64,000 bases of DNA from NCBI GenBank assembly GCA_028829895.1, contig CM054180.1, positions 116,556,473 to 116,620,472 of the forward strand, written 5' to 3'. A program made the translations under genes and the position numbers. Positions 11,597 through 23,290 of this stretch are shown one piece after another. Source of the stretch: Sinotaia quadrata (taxonomy: Eukaryota; Mollusca; Gastropoda; Architaenioglossa; Viviparidae). Within the stretch, counting starts at the first letter, position 1; each line of letters starts with the position of its first letter. The notes below the pieces were generated by a model that saw only the letters and a program-made list of their open reading frames with translations, did no database searches and was not told where the DNA came from.

Positions 11597-11788
11597 TCAG
11601 GTCGCAATGATTTTTGGAAGTTTAGAAGTGTCATGGGCTTCTCGTTTGGTTAGTTTGGTTTTATTCTATAGACTTATTTATTTTTCGTAAGAATGATTGA
11701 GATTTTTAAACATTTAGTGGTCTGAGTCGCCTCGTCGCATTTTCAATGGGTACGATATTGAACCTGACCAAAAATCATTGCGACCTGA
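11597..11788. repeat. Perfect 21-bp inverted repeat with 150-bp loop
   Basis: 11597-11617 is the exact reverse complement of 11768-11788 (arm core CAGGTCGCAATGATTTTTGG). The 150-bp interior is AT-rich and non-coding. It could be a small MITE or part of a larger one, but no target duplication is evident. Confidence 0.7.
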
Positions 11789-11825
11789 AATTTATTTAAT
11801 TAATTAAACAAAATTAAATCTTAAT

Positions 11826-11937
11826 ATTTTAAGAAACTCATTTTAGAATTAATGAACACTTTACATGAATACATTGTAATTATTTTAAGAAACTCATTTT
11901 AAAATGAATGAACACTTTACATGAATACATTGTAATT
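11826..11937. repeat. 56-bp tandem duplication
   Basis: Units at 11826 and 11882 start ATTTTAAGAAACTCATTTTA and differ at about three positions. Confidence 0.95.
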
Positions 11938-12090
11938 ATTTCTTCTAAAGAGGGATGTAACGTCGTGTGGAGACTGGGTTTCTTAAAGTATACGTTATTT
12001 AAACTGCTCTGCTTTCAATTTACACGTTCTATAATGTTATCCGAATGACACAAATATTCAATGCATTTATCTTTTAATTACTAAGAAAGG

Positions 12091-12159
12091 TAGAAAGAAA
12101 GAAAGGCTGAAAGAAAGAAAGAAAGAAAGGTTGAAAGAAAGAAAGAAAGAAAGAAAGAT

Positions 12160-12201
<42 letters not shown>

Positions 12202-12206
12202 GCTGA

Positions 12207-12238
<32 letters not shown>

Positions 12239-12319
12239 ATGAAAGAAAAGAAAAGAAAGAAAGAAAGAGAAAGAAAGAAAGGTTGAAAGAAAGAAAGAAA
12301 GAAAAAAGAAAGAAAAGTA

Positions 12320-12374
<55 letters not shown>
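12091..12374. repeat. (GAAA)n microsatellite
   Basis: About 280 bp of plus-strand GAAA repeat interrupted by periodic GGCTGAAA / GGTTGAAA variants. Phenylalanine/serine-rich frames on the minus strand are artefacts. Confidence 0.97.
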
Positions 12375-12375
<1 letters not shown>

Positions 12376-12594
12376 GTGACAAACATAATAAGATAAAAAG
12401 AGAGATGAAAGAAGATATAATGAAAGTAAAATGAATGCTGTAAAGAAAAACATTATAGTTGCTTTTTTCTTGTTTTGTTATGTTTTGTTTTGCTTATGCA
12501 ATCAATCGCGCAAATACAGAAAAACAGCTGATAAATGCTTTAAAAACTGCATAAACATTCGAAATATAGAATAGCACATTTCAACAGCAAGTAT

Positions 12595-13015
12595 CAATGC
12601 AATCTATTCATGTGGGCTATTTTGCGGACTTAGCACCTGCATTTTGTTTTTCTTTGTTTTTTATTTTTATAGATTTAAAAAAAATTCCAGTTAGATTTTA
12701 AACCAAACCACTTATCATGAAATCAATTAATGTAGCCTATTTTGTGGACGTAGCATCGGTTTTAGATCATTTATATATTTTATTATTGGTATTTTAACTT
12801 AGATTTAAAACCCAATCAGTTCATGTATGCCTATTTTGTGGATTGAAACACTAGCTAACATATTTTTTTATAGACAGTTCTTTTGACTTAGATTTTAAAT
12901 CCAACCATTATCATTAAATTCCGTTACTGTGGACTATTTTGTTCATTTAAACACGTGCCCGTATTTACGTTATAAAAGATTGTTCTTTACTTAGATTTTA
13001 TACCTCAACTCCCTA
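12595..13015. repeat. About 115-bp tandem repeat, 4 diverged units
   Basis: Recurring order: GTGG(G/A)CTATTTTG(C/T)GGAC, then a T-rich part, then ACTTAGATTTTAAA(C/T)CCAA, then ATCAT. Four units are recognisable despite heavy divergence, so this is an old array. Confidence 0.75.
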
Positions 13016-13735
13016 CCATTCACTGTCCAGCAACGTCACAAGGAACATTCTACCCGTGGGGATTTCTCTCTAGAGGTCCTCATCTTTTGTGACATTGTCA
13101 GGGGCAGTAATTCCGCACCACCAGGGATGCCCTTATAACCGGACAATTCCACTCACATAGGCAGCAGTTTTCTTAAAGCGAGGGTCAAACGGACATGTAG
13201 CTGGAAACAGAATTTGTACAAACAGTGTAATGTGCCAACATCTTTAGTGGTAGTAGGGCCTAGTTTATATTATGGTTATGACAGTCTGGCATTTAGAAGG
13301 TTGTCAAGTTTTGAGCCTTCAATATTAGAAAGAGTTTATCAAAGTAACTGTAGATGGTTTCGGAGACTGCTTAGTCAGGTGAAATTCGGTATAGCAAAGA
13401 CCCTGATGTGTTTGTCGAACTTAGGAATCTGACGGTAGTTACTGAAAAAGTAGACCTCGAATATCTCAATTTTTAAAGGAAAGAATTATTTTTTGCTTTA
13501 TCTTTTTTGTTTGTTTTTCTATTTGATAACAGTAGATGCAGCATTAGTAGTAGAAAATATAGTAGTAGATATGTAGTAGTTATTTAATTATAACTATATT
13601 ATCATTATTCATATCATCATAATTTATAATCATTTGTCGTTTGGTATTGTTGCACTGTAATTTTGCTAGAAAATAAAATAAATCGCCAAATTTAACAAAA
13701 TCTACAAATAAAATATCATGATACATAAATTAGTA
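13016..13735. other. Unannotated spacer
   Basis: Unique DNA. A 72-codon plus-strand frame (13214-13432) ends near a donor-like CAG|GTGAAA at 13377, but it has no recognisable similarity and no clear acceptor. I do not call an exon. Confidence 0.4.
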
Positions 13736-14124
13736 AATCAATCACCATTGCTACCATAACTACTATTACTTCTAAGATGTACAACTCCACTACTACAGAC
13801 AAATCCAACAATGCTAATAATAATTCCTCTACTACCACTACTACTATTATCACTAAGTAGAAAAAACCCGCTGACACCTCCAGCAATGCTACTAATAATT
13901 CCTCTACTACTACTACTAAGAAGAAGAAAAACACCACTACTTCTCACATCTACCAAAATGCTACTACTACCACTGTTACTTTACTACCACTACTACTATT
14001 TCTATTATCACTACTGCTACCACCTCTACTAGTACCACTTCTACTACCACTTCTATTAATACTACTACAAATTCTAAGAACAGCACCACTACTACTGAAA
14101 CTTCCAACAATGCTACTATTGCTC

Positions 14125-14157
<33 letters not shown>

Positions 14158-14250
14158 AACTACTACTACTATTACTACTACTACTATTATTACTACCATA
14201 ACTACTACTACTATTACTACTACTACCACAACTACTAAATCCACTTCATA
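13736..14250. repeat. (ACT)n-rich trinucleotide region
   Basis: About 500 bp of imperfect ACT/CTA repeats with TCCA..AATGCTACTA islands, purest at about 14125-14230. Confidence 0.93.
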
Positions 14251-14305
14251 GAAACAAGTAAAAAGTGAACAATGTATTAATTGGCACAACATGAAGTCAA
14301 TCTCT

Positions 14306-14307
<2 letters not shown>

Positions 14308-14339
<32 letters not shown>

Positions 14340-14345
14340 TGACGG
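14308..14345. repeat. (GAT)n microsatellite
   Basis: About 10 GAT units followed by GGATGACGGATGATG. Confidence 0.95.
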
Positions 14346-16905
14346 ATGATGTCGATTATATAATTCTTTAAAACTAAGAATTTAAATTTGAAGTAAAGCG
14401 AGCGCATAAGATATTAGATGAAAGGAGTCGTAAAATCTGCACACAAAAGAAACAGAAAGAGATTTTGATCTAAGTCTCAACTGACAAAAATAACCGAATC
14501 TGCTCAAAGGCATTTTCCATTTAAGAAAAAAAAATTAATAACAGTTCTTGAGTAACAGCAATTTGTGATTTCTACGCTAGCACCACTGGGAACTTTTTCC
14601 CTTCAACTTTACCTTTTGAATACGAGTGACGAGGCGAGCAGAGTGAATACTCGTTACTGCAAACAAAGCTTGGCAAAGTTATACATTTTAATCACTTGAA
14701 AGAATACATTAAAAAAACAAAATCTTTTACCGAAGACTGAAGTCTTTGTTGATCTACCAAATTAGGTCAAGTCCAACGCAAGTTTGATTGTTAATGTATT
14801 ATTCACCTCACTTATCCCCCGACATATTTACTTTTAACAAAGAGGGAAATAATTAACAGAAGTTGGAGACGAGAAGAACAGCGTCGACAAAAATAACTAC
14901 TGTGGTTAGAAAAAGACGTTAGGAGTCTTTGTAGCATAGTGAGGGGTTTCATATCGAAGCATTTGTGACCTACATACGTTTTATATTGAAGCAATCCAGA
15001 TTTTGGCTGTGAGGAAAATGTCAATGTCTCTTTTCATATAAGTCAATAAGGTTTCTTTTTTCGAAATTATAATCGCACATACACGCTTGAACAGAATGTA
15101 CGAAACTCTACTGCATAAGTATCGGAACCACATTTCGCTGGACAATGGCAACATCGACTGCATTGCTTCTTTCGTAAACTTGCAAATCATCCGGCATTAA
15201 GTTCTTCACGTAGTTTCTAGGAGCACTTGGCGAACACGTTAACGCAGCCTGTTTGAAGGAGCTGCAAGCTAACATCTGAAAAGACCATTCATGTCCACTT
15301 TTCAGTTCCATTAGCGGATCCCCCTCTGTCACTGTGTCTATCAGTACACCATAATCAAATACTAGTGTGTTCATCGGCACAACTGTCAGTATGTCCCTCT
15401 GCAGCGCACCTAAATCAACTGTCAATATGTCCTAATGTACAACGGACCATCATCAATGTGTCTATGTAAATCATAGTTAAAATGTTGGTATGTTCGTCTA
15501 CACATCGTCCGACATCAACTGTCAATGTGTTCATCTGCAAAACTGTTGGCGTGTGTCCACCTGTAGAACGTCCACCATCAACTCATTTGAATATCCTCTG
15601 ACTTCACTTTGTATACATTTACTTATTTATAAAAACAAAACAAATAGTATCTTCCTTTCGTGCCACCATGACATTAAAGAAGATCGTTTTTAGGAAGGCC
15701 TAGCGTGCAAGGCCACAGATGGTGCTAAGGCATGTCGCAGCGATATTGCACGTGCTGCCCGAGAGAGCCACCCGCCGTGGCACGTGTGGCCCTACGGCAG
15801 GCAGGTCAATGGAAACTGAAATGGACGCCATTTCATCAGAGCTTACGCAATCCACAACAATTCTTCAGCCCTGCTCGTAAAACAGACCGACTTTCTGACT
15901 CTGACCCGAATCTGGGTGATTGCACCGTGGGCTGAAGAAAAAGTCGAGTTATGATTAATTGTCTTTCGTGCGGGTTTGCGATGTTTGTCGCAGAGTGAGG
16001 CTATCTTGTTGTTGTCTATGCGAAGCGGCAGACTCCAGACTCCTCGAAGAAGTTCGGCCTCATGAGGGCCGTGTTTGACACGTCCCCATTAGCTTGTTAT
16101 AAAACGTCAATTAGTCGGTAAACAGTGCTGGTAGTTATGGGTTTGAGGACAGGTTTACCGACCCTTTCAGGCTTTCTTGTCCTGGAGAGAGTTCTTCTAT
16201 GTAACATTTCGCTTGATTTGGATGAAACTGTCGCTGATTTCGGGAAAAGCAAGGATAGAACGCGCGCCACAATTTAGGGAAAGGGAATATTATAGTTAAT
16301 AGTCGGGTGGATTTTCTGGGTGCAGCTTGTTCAGAACTACTTTCTTCTGCCAGAAGATCATGAGCTTGTGTGACGTAGAACACATGTGACCCACTACATA
16401 ATCACCCGACAATCTAGACACAGGTCCATCGCTTTAACCTAAGGAGGAAAAAAAAAACCTTACTGTCCTGCCTTCCGTGCTAACGCGTGCCCCTACTTTT
16501 GCCTGAAGGAGTGGCCTGTCCCCTTGGATGACGTGTTGTGGCTGCAGTCGATCAGGCAGGCACTCTTTGCAGCATACTCATTGGTTAATGTAGACCTGCA
16601 GATTAATGCAGGAACTGGATTTGTTTCTTCCGTTCGCCAGGCAATCGACTGGCGATAAATATATTTTTTCAAAAGAATTATTTGTTTGTTTGCTTTTCTG
16701 CTTTCGCTTTAAAAAGCAGTGCTTGCTATTTCTTGTGTCATATGTACGTTACGTCTTCGTGACGTCAGTTAAAGAAGCGTACGTGGCTTTGCGCGTGGCA
16801 CCCATGGAAACACATTAGAGTACTGAGGCATTTACAACTGGCTTTCTACTCTCGCCTTGCGTTGATATATTTAAGGGCGTGTCTCCTTATACAACTGTAG
16901 TGCTT
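14346..16905. other. 2.5-kb non-repetitive stretch, no gene recognised
   Basis: One of the longest non-satellite blocks in the window. A 105-codon minus-strand frame (15108-15425) and GC-richer patches (15700-15930, 15990-16390) are present, but none shows a recognisable domain or coherent splice sites. A palindromic cAMP-response-element sequence TGACGTCA lies at 16760-16767. Imperfect repeats of a CATC..CTGTCAATGTGTTCATCTG type occur at about 15340-15570. Confidence 0.4.
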
Positions 16906-16911
16906 TACTTT

Positions 16912-17140
16912 TAGAGAAAGGTTAGGGTTTGGGTTCTTCAGAAATAGTTTAGGGTTATGAGCTTTTTTTTTTTTTTTTAGAGAAAGGATAAGGTAAGGGT
17001 TAGATTTCTTTTTAAAAGAAAAAGGTTAGGGCAAGGGTTCTTTAGAAATAGTTTAGGGTTTGGGTATTTTGGTTTAGAGAAAGGATAAGGTTAGGGTTAC
17101 TTTTGTTTTAAAAAAGAGAAAGGTCAGGGTTAGGTTATGA
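16912..17140. repeat. Telomere-like (TTAGGG-rich) minisatellite
   Basis: Alternating units begin AGAGAAAGG(T/A)TAAGG or GGTTAGGG and include GAAATAGTTTAGGGTT. The composite period is about 100 bp (2-3 copies). The TTAGGG words recall metazoan telomere repeats but are irregular, so this is an interstitial minisatellite and not a telomere. Confidence 0.75.
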
Positions 17141-17487
17141 TTAGCTGCAAAATAACAAATCGAAAATAAGTCCATACACTAAAACTGTTTCTATTTAGAG
17201 CTATCTTTTCATTACATTTTCATTTCTCATTTAGCTTTTGTTTCTGGTAACTTTTGCGTGCTTAAACTTAAATATTTCAAATGAAATGATGAAATGAAAT
17301 ATTTCAGTTAAAATAGCATCAAATGACACGTTACATACACATACAACTTTTGTCCTGCGATATTACATATACAGCCTCCCTCCCCCCTTGTCTTTCGTGC
17401 GACAGTCGTGCACAGTCTGTTGGGTTTTCCGTACACAAGCTGTGCGGAGTGCCTAGTCTGTATTCAATCGTACAATTAGTATATAGG

Positions 17488-17554
17488 CAGTGTGTGTGTG
17501 TGTGTGATATACATATGCGTGTTGTGCGGACATAAGACTGCAACTGATGTGTGT

Positions 17555-17613
<59 letters not shown>

Positions 17614-17755
17614 GTGTGATATGTATATGCGTGATATGCATGTGTGTGTTCATGAGACTATGATTGATGTGAGTTTGTGTGTGTGTGATATCATATATTT
17701 GCGTGTTTTGCGTGTATGTGCTTATATGAGAGTGCAAATGATGTATCTGTGGTGA
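17488..17755. repeat. Composite (TG)n minisatellite, 3 units
   Basis: Three higher-order units, each with a TG tract, then GATAT..ATATGCGTG, then CATGAGACT..(A/G)TTGATGTG. TG tract lengths differ strongly between units (about 18, 55 and 14 bp). Confidence 0.85.
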
Positions 17756-17839
17756 AAAATTAAAAAAAATATCTAGAGCAGACACCCCAATAACCTATTG
17801 TTTAATTAAAAAATATTTTGTTTAAAAAATATTAGTCGC

Positions 17840-18394
17840 TTGCGCACGGGTGTTGATAAGAATATATTTATAATAAAATACGCAATCGAGGACGTATACG
17901 GATATCCGGATAAAAAAAATCGAGCACACGACATTTGGCAGATGACAAGAAAGCGAACACTTATTATTGTTTTGATAATACTTTATCTTGCTCTTGATCT
18001 GTTTGTCTATGCCGATAATAATAATACTTTCTTTCTCAAACTGTTAGTGGGCAGCGACAATAATATCACTCATTTTCCCTATCTATTAGAGGACAGCAAC
18101 AATGATATCACTCCTTTTCTCAATCTATTGGAGGGCAGCGACAATAATATCACTTCTTTTCTCAATCTATTGGAGGGCAGCGACAATAATATCACTCATT
18201 TCCCAAAATTGTTAGAGGGCAGACACAATAATATCACTCGTTTTCTTAAATTGTTAGAGGTCAGCGACAATAATATCACTCATTTCCCCAAATTGTTAGA
18301 GGTCAGCGACAATAATATCAACCGTTTTCTCAAATTGTTAGAGAGCAGAGACAATAATATCACTCTTATTTTTTTTATAATAGAAATCTGTTAG
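17840..18394 (+). CDS. 184-codon open frame of 14-residue repeats, hypothetical secreted protein
   Basis: This is the longest open frame in the window that is not built on a 1-4 bp repeat. The most plausible start is the internal Met at about 17942: MTRKRTLII is followed by a hydrophobic run (VLIILYLALDLFVYA) like a signal peptide or membrane anchor. It is followed by eight 14-residue units of consensus LLEGSDNNITHFPK, six of the eight carrying an NIT N-glycosylation sequon. The array is a 42-bp minisatellite, so the frame is protected from repeat-number frameshifts and could be open by chance. Arguments for coding are the fused hydrophobic N-terminus and changes that mostly keep L-L-E and N-N-I-T. 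No promoter, intron or homologue was identified. Confidence 0.3.
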   Translation: MRTGVDKNIFIIKYAIEDVYGYPDKKNRAHDIWQMTRKRTLIIVLIILYLALDLFVYADNNNTFFLKLLVGSDNNITHFPYLLEDSNNDITPFLNLLEGSDNNITSFLNLLEGSDNNITHFPKLLEGRHNNITRFLKLLEVSDNNITHFPKLLEVSDNNINRFLKLLESRDNNITLIFFIIEIC

Positions 18395-18395
18395 A
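18015..18395. repeat. 42-bp minisatellite, 8 units
   Basis: The unit is TTGTTAGAGGGCAGCGACAA then TAATATCACTCATTTTCCCA plus AA. Adjacent units differ by a few substitutions with no length change. Confidence 0.95.
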
Positions 18396-18833
18396 GGGCA
18401 ACGCCATACCTTTGCAGACAAGTCTGACTTTCCTTTTTGTTCCATCCACAGCTTTTAATTTTGACCACCTAGACATTTCTTGATATTTGCATCGCTTTAG
18501 TCCCAAAGGGCTCACAATTCTGTGCAATGCTTTGACTTTTAAGTCCCACAAGATTAAAGTTTCTTAGTGCTGTTATATTTTAGAGGGCCTAGGTCACATT
18601 TTGTTCCTGCTTTTGTTTGATTTGATTCATTGTTAGGTGTTGCTTATGTGTGTTTTTGTTTGTTTACCCAACTTTATTTTTAAAAGTAATTTGAATGACA
18701 AAAGAAAGGTATCAAAGAATACTTTTCTCCACCCGTCAAAGAAACTTCATCCAAGTACATGGAATGTTATTCGCTCCTATCCACCTAAAACACGCACAAA
18801 CACATACATGCACATTCATTCTTCATCACATAT

Positions 18834-18836
<3 letters not shown>
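18396..18836. other. Unannotated spacer
   Basis: T-rich unique DNA with no recognised feature. Confidence 0.5.
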
Positions 18837-18872
<36 letters not shown>

Positions 18873-18978
18873 CATGCACACGCACAACACGCACACACAA
18901 ACATACATGCACATTCATTTTTCACCAAATATTCACACACGCACACACACACACACGCACACGCACATACAGACGCAC

Positions 18979-19010
<32 letters not shown>

Positions 19011-19014
19011 GCAA
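18837..19014. repeat. (AC)n tracts within a tandem duplication
   Basis: Two blocks, each with CATACATGCACATTCATT(C/T)TTCA(T/C)CA followed by (AC)n, at about 18806-18868 and 18902-19013. This is a roughly 95-bp duplication around the microsatellite. Confidence 0.9.
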
Positions 19015-20613
19015 TACTAGTTGTGGAAGATACCGTCACAAAGCAATTTTTAAAGTTCGTGCAAATGAATTTTAATTTTCAAGAAATGTAAAGACGTTGT
19101 ACAGCAATGACACTGGCAAAAAGTAAAGCGTGGACGAAAGACAGACATGTTAATAAGATAAGAAACGCTAAAAGGAAGAAAAAAGAAAAGAAAGCAAAGA
19201 AGGGATATAAAGAGAGAGAGCGAGAGAAAAGCAAAAAAGAATACCCTGGCAATTGGAAAAGCTTAAGTGAAGAGCCAGTATGGCGGAACACCACGGCTAT
19301 ACGCGACTCACTTCAATCGACAGCAGCAAGTGCCGACTCTGGCACCAGAAGAAAGAAGATATTTGATCAGCACCGTCCTGGGACCGGGTAAGAATTGATC
19401 ACGTCGACTGCGGTCAGCCTCCCCGCGCGAAAGAGCTCTCATGGTTTCACCAATCAGCTTAATGCATGGCAGCATGGGCGTCTCGCAGGGGGATAACTCT
19501 CGCGAACGTTTGAGTGAAACGGGAGAGAATAAACGTGAGGACATGCCGCTTGTGGGAATAAATAAAATAATAATAACAGAGATAAAAGACAGTCAGAGCT
19601 CGAAGATGGGTAGGTAATAGGGGCTTGCATTGGGAGAAAGAACAAAGAACTCTTGTTACGCTTCAGTTACGTCTGACAGTGGCCATGGTATGGCCGTGTT
19701 CAAATTACGTTTAAATTAGAATAATCATGTTGCTTGCCTACTGATGTATTCTCAAATGATAGGATCAAACTGATGTCACCAATAATGAGACATACTACAT
19801 CTTCATTTTGCTCTCTGACCTCATATGCACTGCCCTAACTTATTATTTTTCCCTATTCAATTTGTCACGTTTCACTGTATCCCAGCCCCACGTACCTGTC
19901 TGACCTCGCGCGCATCATCAGTCGCACATCAAAATTCAGGGAGAAATATTATAAATCGCATGTTCAATGTCCGTTTGACCATCAAAGTCCGTCACCCTGG
20001 AAGTTGCTGCATTTCGATTTGAGATAGCAACAGATCATGGTTACTGTCATGAGGGTGCTGAAGATACGTCTTTTGTTCTCAGGAGTGGCACTGGCTTTTC
20101 TGTGCCGTTGTTTGTTCAAAGCTTTCGTTTTTTTATTAATGTTTCTCCGGTGTAAATACATATATTTTTGTTATATTTGCAATTTAGTTTTGTGGATTGC
20201 ATTAGTTTTCTTATATTAATTTTAGTTGTTATTTTTTTTCTTGGATAAGGACAAACAATTATAATGTTTAATGTGACGCGCCTAAAATATATCCAAACAA
20301 AGTTTTCTTTATTATTATTTCCATCGATGTATTTCATTTATTTCTTTTTAATTTGCATGTTAAACAGGTTACAAAAATAAATGAAAATAAATGAATAGTT
20401 ATAATAGGAAATTACAAATATAAGTTGTTATTGGAAATGTCTAGAGGCACCTTAGCGACAGCGAGAAAACAGCACCCTTTAAATGCTTTTCTTTAACATT
20501 ATAATTTTATGGCGCTGTCGCCTTGTTATTTATAGTATCAGCATTATACTATACTGCCATCATCAAAGCAACTATATTAATTTCGTGGAAATTCCAATCC
20601 ATTACTAGCCACG

Positions 20614-20614
<1 letters not shown>
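19015..20614. other. Unannotated stretch
   Basis: A purine-rich segment (19170-19250) and a GC-richer segment (19280-19520) are followed by AT-rich DNA. Open frames are short and unrecognised. No structured repeat was seen. Confidence 0.4.
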
Positions 20615-20701
<87 letters not shown>

Positions 20702-20713
20702 CACACACACACA
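20612..20713. repeat. (AC)n microsatellite with CGCA block
   Basis: About 100 bp of AC repeat with ACGC insertions at 20670-20690. Confidence 0.97.
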
Positions 20714-21597
20714 GAGTTTTGTCGATTCACGACAAAGGTTACACATGCGCACAAAGTGACCTGTAGAAATGAAAGCTGTCTCCTGTCCATTTAGATTGAC
20801 CGGCAACCAACGCTTTATCCAGCTTTAAGCAATAAGACTGTATGTAGGGAATGGAAAAAAAATATTGCAAACCTATTGCAAATTCATTTAAGACCTTCAC
20901 TTCCCCATTCCCCCCCTACCCTTTCCATCTTCTCCTCTAAATCGTGTAAAAGATATGTTGGAAATTAATTGTTATTGTTGGCATACTTACTGTCTAATGC
21001 TCTCTATGCTGGCGCGCAGTTATCCTCAAACCATTACTGTGACTCACTGAGTAGAGATAGGATTTAAACTTTACTTTTATGAAATTTATATTCAGTTTGC
21101 CTTCTCTAATGGAACTTTATCTCTCATGAAAAGAAAAACAAACAATCCTCCTTTCCTGCATTGCATTTAATAAATGTTACCGGTACACTGTAAAAAAATC
21201 ACACACTCTACAGAATCTCGACATATACGGCAAGCTGCAGAATGGAACGGCACTCAAGCGGAACGGGTTGCGTTGAGCATGCGATATCGCTTCGACCTTT
21301 TGATGAATAATTGAACAGCACAGGACCAGAGAGACGCAAGTTAAGCCTGCAGAGTTCCAGGAAGGGAGAGTCTGAGACCCGAAATGTTTATGGAATATTT
21401 ATGTCACGTGCTGTAGAAGTGACACATATTGTTGATAAACAGTTGCTCCCCACTTCGCCTCAGGTGTATAACCATGACTGTGCCCTCTAGGCGTGCTGTT
21501 TTGTGTGTGGTAGTCTGTCTGTGTGTAATTGATTCGCTAGGTACACATGCGTTCTCGTGAGTTTGTGATCCTTGCCCTGAGAGAAGTTATTAGTACC

Positions 21598-21598
<1 letters not shown>
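20714..21598. other. Unannotated spacer
   Basis: Unique sequence with no gene or element recognised. Confidence 0.4.

Positions 21599-21672
<74 letters not shown>
21599..21672. repeat. (ATCT)n microsatellite
   Basis: About 74 bp of pure CTAT repeat directly adjoining family B copy 2, in the same relative position as the tract at 7094-7332. Confidence 0.98.
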
Positions 21673-21860
21673 AAAACGTGCTTCTCCTTATTTTAAAATT
21701 TAATTGTTATATAAATTGCTAATTTTCAGAGTAACCTGACCTTAGGCACTCCTTATGATGGTATTTTTGAAAGTGTCTGAGTTGAAGTAAACGTTCGAGG
21801 CAAGAATATTATAGATTTGCTGATGTAATGCAAACTATTGATTAGTTTTTATTATTCAAT
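21673..21860 (-). mobile_element. Dispersed repeat family B, copy 2
   Basis: AACCTGACCTTAGGCACTCC, TTATGATGG(T)ATTTTTGA and TTTGCTGATGTAATGCAAAC align with 7390-7480 in the same order. The shared junction with an ATCT tract supports a GATA-tailed retroposon on the minus strand. Confidence 0.7.
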
Positions 21861-22835
21861 GATTATGAATTACGAGAATGAGACCAGCCAATTGGCTGAG
21901 ATTACAAAGTTTACTTGCTGTAGAGAAATCTACTGTCTAATCACTTTGAATATGAAGTAGCAAAGAAGAAGTCCAGTCTTGAAAGGTAGTCATTAGCTTG
22001 ATGGTGAGTTAAACTGACTGGTTGAGAGAGAATGGACTTTAAACATTCCATGCACACTTTCACTATTGATATACTATACTTGTGTTTCATGTAGAGATGT
22101 ACTATGTAAGTTGACTTTTATTTCTACAAGTGTTTGAACTAGGCTGCTTACATGTAGTTTGCTAGATCTGACATTGTTTAAAAATATACTGTATTTATAA
22201 TGCTGTGTGTATTTATCGTGCTAATAAATACCATTGCAGGAAACTGTAAGTTGAGACTGGAATGTAAGAAAGAATGGAGTTATAAAGTGATAAACTGGAA
22301 GCTTAGTGTAACGCTGAAAACGCAAACACACCCGATGAACACACATATGATGCACAGATGAATAGGTGATTTTGTGTCCTGCTCTCAGTACCATTGTCTG
22401 TAATACCTTTCTTTGATTATAACCTTTGATCTCTAATTTCTAATTCATAACCTTTTTGTCAAGTATGTTCAACTTGTAATACACTTCTATAATCAGAGAG
22501 ACCTATGAACTATTGGTCTAAACTCTAAAGGACTTGGTAGAAGTATTGAACAATAGGAGAAATTGTGAAACTAAACTTGTAATTTATGCCTTGTGATATT
22601 TCATGTAAATTTCATGTATATAATTTTTCTTTTTTTCTTTATAATGTTACATTGATAAATTTATTAGTTTTCATCTTTTCACTTTTGACTAATTAAAAAG
22701 GAAGTAAGCAGGCTTAATGGGTGGGGGTGGGGCAGATCATAATTTATAAACATGAAAGTCAGTGACGCATCCTTTGGGAACGATCCTCTTAAGTTGGGAT
22801 ATAGAGAATATGTGAAGGACGAGAGTGAATTCCTA
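21861..22835. other. Unannotated AT-rich spacer
   Basis: Contains a short G-rich run (GGGTGGGGGTGGGG) at about 22719-22733. No gene was recognised. Confidence 0.4.
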
Positions 22836-23095
22836 AATATAGATTAAATTCGGATTTGTCTTGTCGTTCAGTAAGATGTTTTCCATCTACTGGATAGTGC
22901 GTGAGAGTAATTATATATATTTAATGTTGTGGAAGAGAGAAAACATTTACAGCACCCGATTATCCGCCAAATGAGAGACGAGAGTTGTCTGCTGGAGGAT
23001 CACTAATAAAATAAAGATTTCTCACTTGTAATAAGTATGAAAGATTAATTAATTATAATAATAATTTTCATTAACTAGGTGTTGTTGCCGTCACA
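22836..23095 (+). mobile_element. Dispersed element family A, copy 2
   Basis: Starts with CTAAATATAGATTAAA, shared with copy 3. Continues through GTAAGATGTTTTCCATCTAC and TGTTGTGGAAGAGAGAAAAC, then TCTGCTGGAGGATCACTAAT and AATAAA, and ends GTTGCCGTCACA. The end CCGTCACA is the inverse of TGTGACGG at the other end of copy 3. A (CCAT)n-like microsatellite begins right after it. Confidence 0.8.
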
Positions 23096-23290
23096 CCATC
23101 CATCCATGCATCCATCTATCCATCCATCTACTATCTATCTGTCTAATATATATCATCCATTCACTAACTTACTTAATGACCTATCTACTCACTTAAATGT
23201 CTGTTTACTTACCGAATGAACTTAGGTATCCACTCTTTAATCCGTCCACTAATTTATTCACTGACTTTTACATCTATGAACCTGTATATC
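23096..23290. repeat. Degenerate CCAT/CTAT/ACTT-rich tract
   Basis: Irregular CCATC, CTATC and CACTTA words follow family A copy 2. This looks like a decayed tetranucleotide repeat. Confidence 0.6.

Noticed and set aside
13214..13432. 72-codon frame ending near a CAG|GTGAAA donor
   Set aside because: No acceptor, no similarity, AT-rich codon use, and a stop only shortly after the donor. Too weak to call.
15108..15425. 105-codon minus-strand frame as a gene
   Set aside because: No recognisable domain, start context or splice sites. A frame of this length is not rare in 64 kb of six-frame sequence.
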